Assembly: GCF_035306705.1 (NCBI RefSeq)
Contig: NZ_DATGNO010000147.1
Location: 1-62,502 of the forward strand
Origin: Xanthomarina sp035306705
GTDB lineage: Bacteria > Bacteroidota > Bacteroidia > Flavobacteriales > Flavobacteriaceae
DNA: 62,502 bases
Direction of reading: 5' to 3'
This document shows, in pieces, positions 25,046-33,239 of the stretch. The position numbers and the translations under genes are program-made. Under the pieces are notes generated by a model that did no database searches, was not told the origin of the DNA, and saw only the letters and a list, made by a program, of their open reading frames with translations. How positions within the stretch are numbered: the first letter of the stretch is position 1; each line of letters starts with the position of its first letter.

Positions 25046-25432
25046 ATGAGATTTCACACTAGAAAATGGGTAAAGCCTGAAGATTTAAATCCAAACGGTA
25101 CTTTATTTGGAGGCAGATTATTGGCTTGGATAGACGAAGAAGCTGCATTATACACAAACATTCAATTAGAAAACCCTAGAATTGTCACTAAATTTATTTC
25201 TGAAATTAATTTCACAAGTTCCGCCAAACAAGGAGATATTATTGAGTTGGGAATGAAAGTGGTAAAATTTGGCAAAACCTCGATTACCTTAAATTGTGAG
25301 GCACGAAATAAAATGACCAGGCAAACCATTTTAACGGTAGAAAATATTGTGATGGTTAACTTAGACGAAGATGGCAACCCAACGCCACATGGTAAAGATA
25401 AAATAGAATTTGTAAAGGACCGGATAAAATAA
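25046..25432 (+). CDS. YciA-type acyl-CoA thioesterase (hotdog fold)
   Basis: This 128-residue single hotdog-domain protein shows the YciA/BACH pattern: NPNGTLFGGRLLAWIDEEAA (15-34), where Asp30 is the expected catalytic acid, and FTSSAKQGDIIEL and VVKFGKTSITL strands. These enzymes hydrolyse acyl-CoA to free acid and CoA in the cytosol. The end lacks the long CoA-binding tail of some family members. Its stop codon abuts that of the converging channel gene (25433) with no bases between. Confidence 0.93.
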   Translation: MRFHTRKWVKPEDLNPNGTLFGGRLLAWIDEEAALYTNIQLENPRIVTKFISEINFTSSAKQGDIIELGMKVVKFGKTSITLNCEARNKMTRQTILTVENIVMVNLDEDGNPTPHGKDKIEFVKDRIK

Positions 25433-26677
25433 TTATTTTAGATTAGGAAATTCGGTAGGATATTCAAACAATTCCAAATCGAAATAACCCACAGCAGAAA
25501 TGGCATGATCGAAAATATCTGCCATGATATATTCGTAATTTTCCCAGCGTTTATCACTACTAAAAGCATAAATTTCCAAAGGCAGTCCATTTGGTGTTGG
25601 ATCTAATTGCCTAACCATAATGGACATATCCTTATTAATGGCAGAATGGTTTTGAACATAAGACAACACGTATTTTCTAAACACGCCTAAGTTGGTCATG
25701 TTTCTACCATTAATTAAGGTGTTTTTATCTATGTTGTTTTGCGTATTGTAAGTCTCGATATCTTTTTGTCGTGATGATAGATACTCATTAATTAACTGAA
25801 TGTCCTTTAGCTTTTCAATTTGTTCTGGAGTTAAATAATGAACGCTTTTCGCCTTTAAAATAATAGCCCGTTTAATACGTCTTCCACCCGAAGATTGCAT
25901 GCCTCGCCAATTCTTAAAGGAATCTGTTAAAATGGCGTATGTTGGGATGTGCGTAATGGTTTTGTCAAAGTTTTGTACTTGAATGGTAGAAAGGTTAATT
26001 TCGATAACATCTCCATCGGCACCATATTTTTCCATGGTAATCCAATCTCCAATCCTTACAGAATCGTTTATAGCAATCTGGATACTGGCAACTAGACCAA
26101 GAATAGTGTCTTTAAAAATCAACAATAAAACGGCCGATGCAGCTCCTAGAGTCGTGAAAAACTGCGTAAACGGTAACTTTATAACGATAGCCAAACATGT
26201 AGCTATACCTACCACCCAAATAAATAGCATGACCACTTGGATGTAACTATCTATAGGTTTGTCTTTTAATCGGGGTAAGGTTTTAAAATAAGACTCAAAA
26301 GTCCGTAAAACACTTCTAATAATCCACACGGTTAAGAAAACCCCATAAACTCTTAAAAGCATCACTATGTATTCTTCAAAATGTGGAAAATCGCTAAAAA
26401 CTAAAGGGAAAAGCTTAATGGTTATAGTTAATGGAATTATATGTGCAATGTATTTTGGGGCTTTATGATCAACCAATAAATCGTCGAAATTAGTTTTCGA
26501 TTTATTTGAAAACCTAATAAAGGCATTTACTAAAATCTTACGAGCAATAAAATCTGTTATATAAATAACAACAGCTAAAATCACCATTAAACTAAGCATA
26601 TTTAAATACTTGGAGACGGTTTCAGTAAATTGAATTGAAATAAAATAATCATAAAAAAAGCATTGCCAATCTTCCAT
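25433..26677 (-). CDS. MscS-family mechanosensitive channel (YbdG-like)
   Basis: This 414-residue inner-membrane protein has about five N-terminal hydrophobic helices. The pore helix is GAASAVLLLIFKDTILGLVASI, the small-residue-rich TM3 of MscS channels, and is followed by the beta domain (VRIGDWITMEKYGADGDVIEI). The insertion after the beta domain (about 270-340) and the long C-terminal domain match the YbdG/miniconductance subgroup. It opens under membrane tension and protects against hypo-osmotic shock. The start overlaps the stop of the DUF3817 gene by one base (TAATG), so translation is coupled. Confidence 0.93.
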   Translation of the reverse strand: MEDWQCFFYDYFISIQFTETVSKYLNMLSLMVILAVVIYITDFIARKILVNAFIRFSNKSKTNFDDLLVDHKAPKYIAHIIPLTITIKLFPLVFSDFPHFEEYIVMLLRVYGVFLTVWIIRSVLRTFESYFKTLPRLKDKPIDSYIQVVMLFIWVVGIATCLAIVIKLPFTQFFTTLGAASAVLLLIFKDTILGLVASIQIAINDSVRIGDWITMEKYGADGDVIEINLSTIQVQNFDKTITHIPTYAILTDSFKNWRGMQSSGGRRIKRAIILKAKSVHYLTPEQIEKLKDIQLINEYLSSRQKDIETYNTQNNIDKNTLINGRNMTNLGVFRKYVLSYVQNHSAINKDMSIMVRQLDPTPNGLPLEIYAFSSDKRWENYEYIMADIFDHAISAVGYFDLELFEYPTEFPNLK

Positions 26678-26967
26678 TATGCAACAGGTTTTAAATAAGC
26701 TTTATCCACATAAAAAGTTCCAAATGGAATAACGGAAGCGGCCAATACAAATAGTAGTGTTTTGGTTTTCCATTTAAGTTTGGAACCTATTATAAACGCT
26801 AAAATTACATAGGCAACAAATAATAATCCATGAGGCATTCCAAGTAGTTTTACATATTGCGGATCGTTTCCAAAATACTTAATTGGTACGGCAAGGAATA
26901 ATAACAAAAGGTAAGAAACTCCTTCTAATAATGCAATAATTCGAAATGTATTTAATAACGAAAACAT
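26677..26967 (-). CDS. DUF3817 small integral membrane protein
   Basis: The protein has 96 residues from the ATG at 26967. A TTG seven codons earlier is less likely. Three hydrophobic segments (LEGVSYLLLLFLAVPIKYF, GLLFVAYVILAFIIGSKL, TLLFVLAASVIPFGTFYVD) match DUF3817 (YdzA-like) membrane proteins. The EGVSYL and PHGLLF motifs of that family are present. The function is not established. It shares one base with the downstream mechanosensitive channel gene, which suggests a role near the channel or at the same stress. Confidence 0.85.
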   Translation of the reverse strand: MFSLLNTFRIIALLEGVSYLLLLFLAVPIKYFGNDPQYVKLLGMPHGLLFVAYVILAFIIGSKLKWKTKTLLFVLAASVIPFGTFYVDKAYLKPVA

Positions 26968-27197
26968 ATATCTGGTTTTAATTGGCAAAAATACAATTCA
27001 AGTTACAATTAACCGCATATTTAGTATGTTTTTAACGTCTAATTTACTGCGTAAAAGTGTCGTATTTAGGCTAAAAACAGTAGGTTGTCGGAAAAATTTA
27101 AATCACATCGATTAAATGTTACACTATTTTAATATTGTAATACCTTTATGTTATTAAATATCAGTAAGCTAAGCTATTAATCAATTAAAATAAACGT

Positions 27198-28541
27198 ATG
27201 CAACCTACTATTATAAGCATATCGCGATTTCTTTTTCCATATCTACTTGTTTCAATATTTTTGAATGTAACAATAGGCTATTCCCAAACCACAGCTATTC
27301 CAGATTCTAATTTTGAACAAGCTTTAATCGATTTAAACATTGATACCAACGGCTTAAATGGCAACATTCTAAATAGTGATGCTACTGCTGTTTATTATTT
27401 AAATGTATCCCAAAACTTCATTCATGACCTTTCAGGAATTGAGGCATTTGGAAATTTAAAAACACTTGATTGTTCCTTAAATAATTTAACGAGCTTAGAT
27501 GTTTCTCAAAATAAAAAGCTTTATGCGTTAAATGCAGACGATAATCAACTATCTAATATCAATCTCTCGTTAAACACAAAACTTAAAACAGTCTTTCTTA
27601 ATTCCAATTTGTTAAGTACGCTTGATGTTGGTAGTAATTTACTTCTCCAAGAGTTGGGAGTAAGCTTAAATAACTTATCAGAACTTGTGGTTGGCAACAA
27701 TTTAAGCTTACAGTATTTAAGTTGTTATTCCAACAACATAAGCACTATAGATATTAGCAATAATTGCCAATTAAGCACCCTTCATATTGGAGTTAATGGT
27801 TTAAATGCTTTAGATGTTTCCCAAAACCCTAATTTACATACGCTTACATGTCAAGAGAATAATCTGCCTGAGCTTTCTATAATTGCTAATTCTCAATTAA
27901 ATTATTTGGATTGTAGAGATAATAACATCAGTAATTTGGATATGAGCAATAACTCACAATTGGAAAGGCTTTTTATAAGTAACAACAATTTAAATGAAAT
28001 CGATTTATCTGCAGCTTCAAATTTGAAGCTGTTTTACGCTATAAACAATAATCTTACAACTTTGGATATTTCTTATAGTTCCCAACTTAGATGGATTAAG
28101 TGTGATGACAACAATTTGTCTTCGGTAGATTTTAGAAATGGGAATAACAGTCACATTTCAGAATTTAGAATGCAGCAAAACTCTAGTCTAAGTTGTATTT
28201 TTGTTGATGATTCCGAAGCTTCTTTTTTAGCTAACTGGATTATTGATGATACCTGTTCTTTTGTAGAAAACGAATATGATTGTGAGGCTTTATCTTTGAA
28301 AGACCATGCTTTATCGGGAATAGGAATGTATCCTAATCCTGCATTCGACACGGTTACATTTACAATCAACACGAACAGTGCTAATTTGGAATTGTATACC
28401 ATTAATGGGCAATTGGTTTATTTAAAAACCTTAAAGTTAGGCGCTAACAACATCGATTTAACTAGCTTAAGCTCTGGTTTATATCTAGCTCGCGTGTCTT
28501 CAGGGCAAGCATTGGAAACTAAGAAGCTACTAGTAAAATAA
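27198..28541 (+). CDS. Secreted leucine-rich-repeat protein with type IX secretion C-terminal domain
   Basis: This 447-residue protein has a signal peptide (about 1-30, ending IGYSQ). An entry segment follows (AIPDSNFEQALIDLNIDTNG), then about twelve short repeats of roughly 21 residues with the pattern L..L.c..N.ls.ldvs.n. They are rich in Asn and Ser and form a compact LRR solenoid at about 70-330. A linker with three cysteines precedes the C-terminal domain, MYPNPAFDTVTFTI..NGQLVYLKTL..LSSGLYLARVSS..TKKLLVK, a typical T9SS type A sorting tail. It is exported and probably anchored on or released from the cell surface. The binding partner is unknown. Confidence 0.93.
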   Translation: MQPTIISISRFLFPYLLVSIFLNVTIGYSQTTAIPDSNFEQALIDLNIDTNGLNGNILNSDATAVYYLNVSQNFIHDLSGIEAFGNLKTLDCSLNNLTSLDVSQNKKLYALNADDNQLSNINLSLNTKLKTVFLNSNLLSTLDVGSNLLLQELGVSLNNLSELVVGNNLSLQYLSCYSNNISTIDISNNCQLSTLHIGVNGLNALDVSQNPNLHTLTCQENNLPELSIIANSQLNYLDCRDNNISNLDMSNNSQLERLFISNNNLNEIDLSAASNLKLFYAINNNLTTLDISYSSQLRWIKCDDNNLSSVDFRNGNNSHISEFRMQQNSSLSCIFVDDSEASFLANWIIDDTCSFVENEYDCEALSLKDHALSGIGMYPNPAFDTVTFTINTNSANLELYTINGQLVYLKTLKLGANNIDLTSLSSGLYLARVSSGQALETKKLLVK

Positions 28542-28654
28542 ACTAAGAAGTTTTAATTTGTTTAACATGTGTCTTTAGTGTTTTTTGCGCGAATAACAAT
28601 TAAATTTTGTTGTTTTCTCTTATACCTTCAAATAAATCGAAATGAATGCCTATC

Positions 28655-28683
28655 TTTGCTCATGTTAAAGAAGGCTACCTTTG
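28655..28683 (+). promoter_or_regulatory. Promoter of the cold-shock-domain gene
   Basis: TTTG (28655-28658), an exact 17-base spacer, then TACCTTTG (28676-28683) matches the Bacteroidota sigma-A consensus TTTG-N17-TAnnTTTG in full. A second -7-like box, TATCTTTG, is at 28651-28658. The leader to the ATG at 28812 would be about 120 bases, as often seen for cold-shock genes. Confidence 0.75.
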
Positions 28684-28811
28684 CAAATAAAAAGCAAATA
28701 ATATCTTTAGGTAGTTTTAAGAGTTTACATGATTCTTAATAAGAGATCAATCGTTTAGTATTACAACTTCTTCCTAAACAATTAAAATAAAATTAATATT
28801 TAAATTAACGA

Positions 28812-29270
28812 ATGGCAAAATCGCAGCAAACATTTAATAAAAGTGAAAAAGAAAAAAAACGTTTAAAGAAGCGTGAAGATAAACGTAAAAAAATGGAAGC
28901 CCGTAAACTAGATAAAGAAACTGGTGGGAATGAAGGTATTCAGTTTGCCTACGTAGATTACAACGGAAACTTAACAGACACACCTCCAGATCCATCTTTA
29001 AAAATCAAGGTAGATGCCGAGAGTATTGAAGTAAGTATTCCAAAACGAGATGATAGCGATATAGAAGAAATTGACCCAGTTAGAAAAGGGAAAGTATCGT
29101 TTTTTGATAACTCCAAAGGATTTGGATTTATTATTGATGCTGAAAATCAAGAAAAATATTTCTGTCATGTCAGTGGTTTAATCGACGATATCCAAGAAAA
29201 CGACAAAGTTTCTTTTGAATTAGAGAAAGGTATGAAAGGTTTAAACGCCGTTAAGGTTACCTTAATTTAA
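28812..29270 (+). CDS. Cold-shock-domain protein with basic N-terminal extension
   Basis: This 152-residue protein has two parts. Residues 1-35 are almost all Lys, Arg and Glu, a charged and probably disordered or helical RNA-binding extension. Residues 90-152 are a cold-shock domain with RNP1 KGFGFI (102-107) and RNP2 KYFCHVSGL (115-123). A linker rich in Asp and Pro joins them. CSD proteins bind single-stranded RNA and melt structure. This form is larger than the 65-70-residue CspA type. It has a strong promoter, a 120-base leader and its own terminator, so it is a single-gene unit. Confidence 0.93.
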   Translation: MAKSQQTFNKSEKEKKRLKKREDKRKKMEARKLDKETGGNEGIQFAYVDYNGNLTDTPPDPSLKIKVDAESIEVSIPKRDDSDIEEIDPVRKGKVSFFDNSKGFGFIIDAENQEKYFCHVSGLIDDIQENDKVSFELEKGMKGLNAVKVTLI

Positions 29271-29293
29271 ATTAAAACAAATCTATAAATTTT

Positions 29294-29321
29294 AAGACTG
29301 TCTAAGGACGGTCTTTTTTTG
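29294..29321 (+). terminator. Intrinsic terminator after the cold-shock-domain gene
   Basis: A 9-bp stem (29294-29302 with 29307-29315) with one T-G pair and a TAAG loop runs into a T stretch. Confidence 0.88.
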
Positions 29322-29567
29322 TGTTTTTTTTCTAGCAATATTTAATCATTCCAAGGATAGTAAGGGTTTTTGATTTAGCTTTTAAAGACTTTAGAAAGGT
29401 TTCATCCAAATTTCTGAATGCACTAAAGTGTTGAATAGAAGATGTTTTTTATACTTAAATAAAGATTTGTTTATTTTTTTAACTTTAGATTTCTAAAGGT
29501 CAAGAACTCAAGAAATAAGGACCATATTATCTATTCCCAAAATAATTTCCAAGAAGGTTAAGGTCAA

Positions 29568-29586
29568 CAATGCCATAAGGGCATTG
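29568..29586 (-). terminator. Weak hairpin downstream of the 127-aa lipoprotein gene
   Basis: A perfect 7-bp stem (29568-29574 with 29580-29586) and 5-base loop lie 24 bases past the minus-strand stop codon. No T-run follows on the minus strand, so it may be a weak or factor-dependent terminator or a message-end structure. Confidence 0.4.
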
Positions 29587-29610
29587 CCAGATAATAAAAA
29601 GTCTTACATA

Positions 29611-29994
29611 TTATTTTAGTTTGGTTGCAATCCCTTTTTGTTTTGTCTTTTCACCAACATAAGAGTACTCAAACGTGTAGGTGGAATCTGTGGTAACCAA
29701 TATTTTTAAGTGAATATCCTTTTTTTCCGACATGTTTTTTGGATGGATAGTTTTAAAAACAACCTCACAATCATTAATCCATCTTACGTGCGTAGAATCT
29801 ATCTTATTATTATAAGTTTCTACTTGAAGGTCTTTGGTTCTAACAAACTCCGATTTAAATACTTCGCCATCTATGGTAATTTCGCTATAAAAAGCACCAG
29901 TTTGATAGTCTAAGCAATTACGTTCAACTTGGTAACAACCTGTAAATAAGAGCATACATGTAATAACAAAAAAATATTTCATAAACGGTTTCAA
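29611..29994 (-). CDS. Small lipoprotein of unknown function
   Basis: This 127-residue protein has a lipoprotein signal with lipobox LFTG-Cys20. The mature part is a beta-rich domain of about 105 residues with RNCLDYQTGAFY, VRWINDCEVVFKTIHPKN and SYTFEYSYVG-type strands. As I recall, homologues in this family are widely mislabelled DNA topoisomerase IV by automatic transfer. Nothing here resembles a topoisomerase. Two mature-region cysteines (Cys27 and the one in NDCEVV) could form a disulfide. It is a single-gene unit on the minus strand. The role is unknown. Confidence 0.8.
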   Translation of the reverse strand: MKPFMKYFFVITCMLLFTGCYQVERNCLDYQTGAFYSEITIDGEVFKSEFVRTKDLQVETYNNKIDSTHVRWINDCEVVFKTIHPKNMSEKKDIHLKILVTTDSTYTFEYSYVGEKTKQKGIATKLK

Positions 29995-30200
29995 AAGAAA
30001 TGAAAATTAAACTAAATAATTATTCAAAAATACTGAAAAGGAGGTCATAATACTAATAGAGTCGTTAATTTTTAGCTTTCAAAATAAAAACAACAATTAT
30101 GTATCGGTAGTGTTAATTAAACTTTATAAATCTATCTTAAAGTCTTTTAATCTTCTTTTTAAAAGTGGTAATTTGCAACGTTTTTATACTTAATTAAAAA

Positions 30201-33137
30201 ATGCTTTTAAAGCCTATATTTATGCGTCAATTAATTTGTCTGTTAACTTTATTTCTAGCTTATACAAGTCTTTTTTCCCAAACCACCAATCCTTTATTGT
30301 CGACCGATTTGGCTGCCCAACAAAAATGGGTAGATAATTTGTATAACAATATGACTTTAGAAGAAAAAGTAGGACAGCTTTTTATGGTTCAAGCATTTTC
30401 CAATCAAGGTTTGGCTCATGAAAATATTATTAGCCAAGTAATTACTAATTATAACATAGGTGGGATTATTTTCTCTAAAGGCGATCCAGTAAACCAGGCT
30501 AGAATTAATAATATTTTTCAAAAAGCATCAAAAATTCCTTTACTAATTGGCATGGATGCCGAGTGGGGCTTAAGCATGAGGTTGGATTCTACGTATGCGT
30601 TTCCATGGAATATGACACTTGGTGCCATAAAAGACAATGACTTAATCGAGCAAGTAGGAAAACAAATGGGGGAGCATTGCAAGCGTTTAGGCGTCCACTT
30701 TAATTTTGCCCCAGTGGTTGACATTAATACCAATCCCATCAATCCAATTATAGGAAACAGATCTTTTGGAGAAGACAGGAATAATGTTACCGAAAAGGCC
30801 TTAGCATTTATGAAAGGAATGCAAAGTGTTGGAGTTTTGGCAAATGCCAAGCATTTTCCTGGCCATGGAGATACCGATACCGATTCGCATAAAACCTTGC
30901 CAAGCATTAATTTTGATAAGAAACGTATCGACTCCGTAGAATTTTATCCATATAGAAAATTAATCCAAGAGGGCCTGTCCAGTGTTATGGTGGCTCATTT
31001 AAATGTACCTGCTCTAGAACCAAGAGAGGGTTATCCGTCTTCATTGTCTTATCCTATTGTATCAGGAATTCTAAAAGAAAAACTTCAATTCAAAGGTTTA
31101 ATATATACCGATGCCTTAAATATGAAAGGCGCCGCAAATTACAGCAGTCCTGGAGATATTGATTTAGCTGCTTTTATGGCTGGAAACGATGTGTTGTTAA
31201 TTTCTGAAGATGTACCAAAAGCTATTGGTAAAATTGTGGAAGCGTATCAATCTGGAACGATTACGGAGGAAAGATTGGCACATTCGGTTAAAAAAATCCT
31301 TCAAGCAAAATATAAGGTTGGTTTAAATAACTATAAACCTATTGAGACAAAGCATCTTTTAGAAGATTTAAATAGAATTAAAGACGAGACACTTTCTGAA
31401 GTTCTTTTTGAAAATGCTATTACAGTCATTAAAAACAAGGAAGATTTACTTCCCATTAGAAAATTAGAAAAAAAGAAAATTGCTTACGTAAAAATGGGAG
31501 ATGATGATGGTTCTGTCTTTTTTAAAGAACTACAGAAATATGCCAAAGTACATGAGGTTTCTGCAGATAATTTAGATGAATTAATAACAAAACTTTCTGC
31601 ATACAACACAGTTATTATTGGATTTCATCGATCTAACGCCACTCCGTGGAAAGACTATAAGTTTAGTGATAAAGAATTAGTTTGGTTGCACGAAATTGCT
31701 CGAAACAATAATGTGATTCTCGATATTTTTGTAAAACCTTATGCCTTGTTAGATCTTGCAACAGTTAAAAACTTCGAAAGTATTGTAGTTAGCTATCAAA
31801 ACAGCAAGATTGCTCAGCAAAAATCGGCGCAACTTATTTTTGGTGCTATTTCGGCTAAAGGGATGTTGCCAGTTTCAGTGGGCAATGGGTTTTATGCAGG
31901 AGAAGGGATTTCTTACTCCAATTTATCGCGTTTAACCTATGGTTTTCCAGAGCGCGTTGGTATGAGCTCAGAAAAACTTAAAAAGCTTGATTCCGTGGCT
32001 CAATATGCCGTAGATAAAAAAATGACTCCTGGTATTCAATTGCTAGTAGCTAGAAGAGGGAAAGTTATATATAGTAAGAACTTTGGAACACATACGTACG
32101 ATAAAAAATCGGAACCCGTAGCTTTTGATGATATTTATGATGTAGCTTCGTTAACAAAAATTTTAGCAACCTTACCGTTATTAATGGAGCTTGAGGAAAA
32201 AGGAGAAATTAATTTAGACACTAAACTCTCCGACATACTTCCTGAATATGCAAATTCTAATAAGAAAAGCATTACCATAAAAAAGATGTTGTCCCATTAT
32301 GCCAGATTAAAACCTTGGATTCCATTTTATTATGCTACTTTAGATTCATCAAAACATCCCGATTCTAAGTATTATAGAACGGAATACAGTAAAAAGTTTT
32401 CTGTAAAAGTAGCCAATAACCTTTATATGAGAACGGATTACCAAGACTCCATTCAAAAAATAATTAAGGATACAGACCTTTTGAGTAAAGAGAGCTATAG
32501 ATATAGCGACCTACCATATTATATTTTAAAGAAATATATTGAGACGTATTACAACAAAGGTTTGGATGAGCTTGTACAAGAGCATTTCTACGAGTCCTTA
32601 GGTGCAAATTACACCACTTATAATCCTTATATTAAATTTAGTGGTAAAAAAATTGTACCGACAGAAATTGATGATTACTTTAGGTATCAAGAAGTTCATG
32701 GGTATGTGCATGATATGGGGGCAGCCATGCAAGACGGTGTTGGTGGCCATGCTGGAATTTTTAGTAATGCCAACGATGTGGCTAAAATTATGCAACTGTT
32801 TTTACAAAAAGGGTTTTATGGTGGAAAGCGCTATTTTAAACCGGACACTGTAGATGAGTATAACACCTGTTATTTTTGCGATGAAAATAACAGACGTGGT
32901 ATTGGCTTCGATAAACCTCAATTAGGAGAAGCAGGACCAACCTGTGGATGTGTATCCATGACTAGCTTTGGGCATTCTGGATTTACAGGAACCTATGCGT
33001 GGGCAGATCCCGAAGAAGAAATTGTATATGTGTTTTTGGCAAATAGAACCTATCCAAAAGCCGGTACTAACTTATTGTTAAAAGCAAATATTAGAACAGA
33101 TATTCAGCGCTTGATTTATGAAGCGATTATAGATTAA
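30201..33137 (+). CDS. GH3 beta-N-acetylglucosaminidase (NagZ-type) fused to a serine beta-lactamase-like domain
   Basis: This 978-residue exported protein has its signal peptide at about 1-26, ending LFSQ. An inner ATG at 30222 is possible. The GH3 barrel (about 35-370) has the NagZ loop AKHFPGHGDTDTDSH with Lys217-His218 and Asp228/His230, and nucleophile Asp304 in YTDALNM. A GH3 C-terminal alpha/beta domain (about 395-560) follows. Residues 585-975 form a class C beta-lactamase/DD-peptidase fold with Ser650-x-x-Lys653 (SLTK), Tyr768-Ser-Asp and His925-Ser-Gly. The first half should release GlcNAc from peptidoglycan fragments. The second may act on the peptide or ester part. The fusion is known in Bacteroidota. 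Confidence 0.93.
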   Translation: MLLKPIFMRQLICLLTLFLAYTSLFSQTTNPLLSTDLAAQQKWVDNLYNNMTLEEKVGQLFMVQAFSNQGLAHENIISQVITNYNIGGIIFSKGDPVNQARINNIFQKASKIPLLIGMDAEWGLSMRLDSTYAFPWNMTLGAIKDNDLIEQVGKQMGEHCKRLGVHFNFAPVVDINTNPINPIIGNRSFGEDRNNVTEKALAFMKGMQSVGVLANAKHFPGHGDTDTDSHKTLPSINFDKKRIDSVEFYPYRKLIQEGLSSVMVAHLNVPALEPREGYPSSLSYPIVSGILKEKLQFKGLIYTDALNMKGAANYSSPGDIDLAAFMAGNDVLLISEDVPKAIGKIVEAYQSGTITEERLAHSVKKILQAKYKVGLNNYKPIETKHLLEDLNRIKDETLSEVLFENAITVIKNKEDLLPIRKLEKKKIAYVKMGDDDGSVFFKELQKYAKVHEVSADNLDELITKLSAYNTVIIGFHRSNATPWKDYKFSDKELVWLHEIARNNNVILDIFVKPYALLDLATVKNFESIVVSYQNSKIAQQKSAQLIFGAISAKGMLPVSVGNGFYAGEGISYSNLSRLTYGFPERVGMSSEKLKKLDSVAQYAVDKKMTPGIQLLVARRGKVIYSKNFGTHTYDKKSEPVAFDDIYDVASLTKILATLPLLMELEEKGEINLDTKLSDILPEYANSNKKSITIKKMLSHYARLKPWIPFYYATLDSSKHPDSKYYRTEYSKKFSVKVANNLYMRTDYQDSIQKIIKDTDLLSKESYRYSDLPYYILKKYIETYYNKGLDELVQEHFYESLGANYTTYNPYIKFSGKKIVPTEIDDYFRYQEVHGYVHDMGAAMQDGVGGHAGIFSNANDVAKIMQLFLQKGFYGGKRYFKPDTVDEYNTCYFCDENNRRGIGFDKPQLGEAGPTCGCVSMTSFGHSGFTGTYAWADPEEEIVYVFLANRTYPKAGTNLLLKANIRTDIQRLIYEAIID

Positions 33138-33139
33138 TA

Positions 33140-33170
33140 AAGTACTTGAAGTTTCAAGTTATAAGTACTT
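33140..33170. repeat. Nested dyad between the GH3 fusion gene and bshA
   Basis: Two AAGTACTT copies (33140-33147 and 33163-33170), each self-palindromic, flank an inner dyad ACTTGAA-gt-TTCAAGT (33144-33159). It has no T-run. It may be a weak terminator or a regulator site for bshA. Confidence 0.35.
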
Positions 33171-33196
33171 AAAGTAGAAATTACTTTAGGCGCTTT

Positions 33197-33204
33197 TAAT
33201 TTTG
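33197..33204 (+). promoter_or_regulatory. Candidate -7 box of bshA
   Basis: TAATTTTG matches TAnnTTTG exactly and ends 35 bases before the ATG at 33240. No -33 TTG at the right spacing is visible. Confidence 0.35.
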
Positions 33205-33239
33205 GACACTTATAACGTTAGACACTTAAAATTGAAATA

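Larger units (their letters stand above)
29271..29610. other. 340-bp convergent intergenic region
   Basis: After the cold-shock terminator (29294-29321) this AT-rich stretch holds no open frame of note. Near its right end is a second hairpin, CAATGCC-ataag-GGCATTG (29568-29586), which is described separately. Nothing else stands out. Confidence 0.5.

Noticed and set aside
29611..29994. DNA topoisomerase IV label for the small lipoprotein
   Set aside because: The protein is 127 residues with a lipobox and no topoisomerase motif. The label is an annotation error seen for this family.
30518..30907. 129-codon open frame antisense to the GH3 domain
   Set aside because: It is fully inside the conserved NagZ barrel and shows no domain, promoter or signal.
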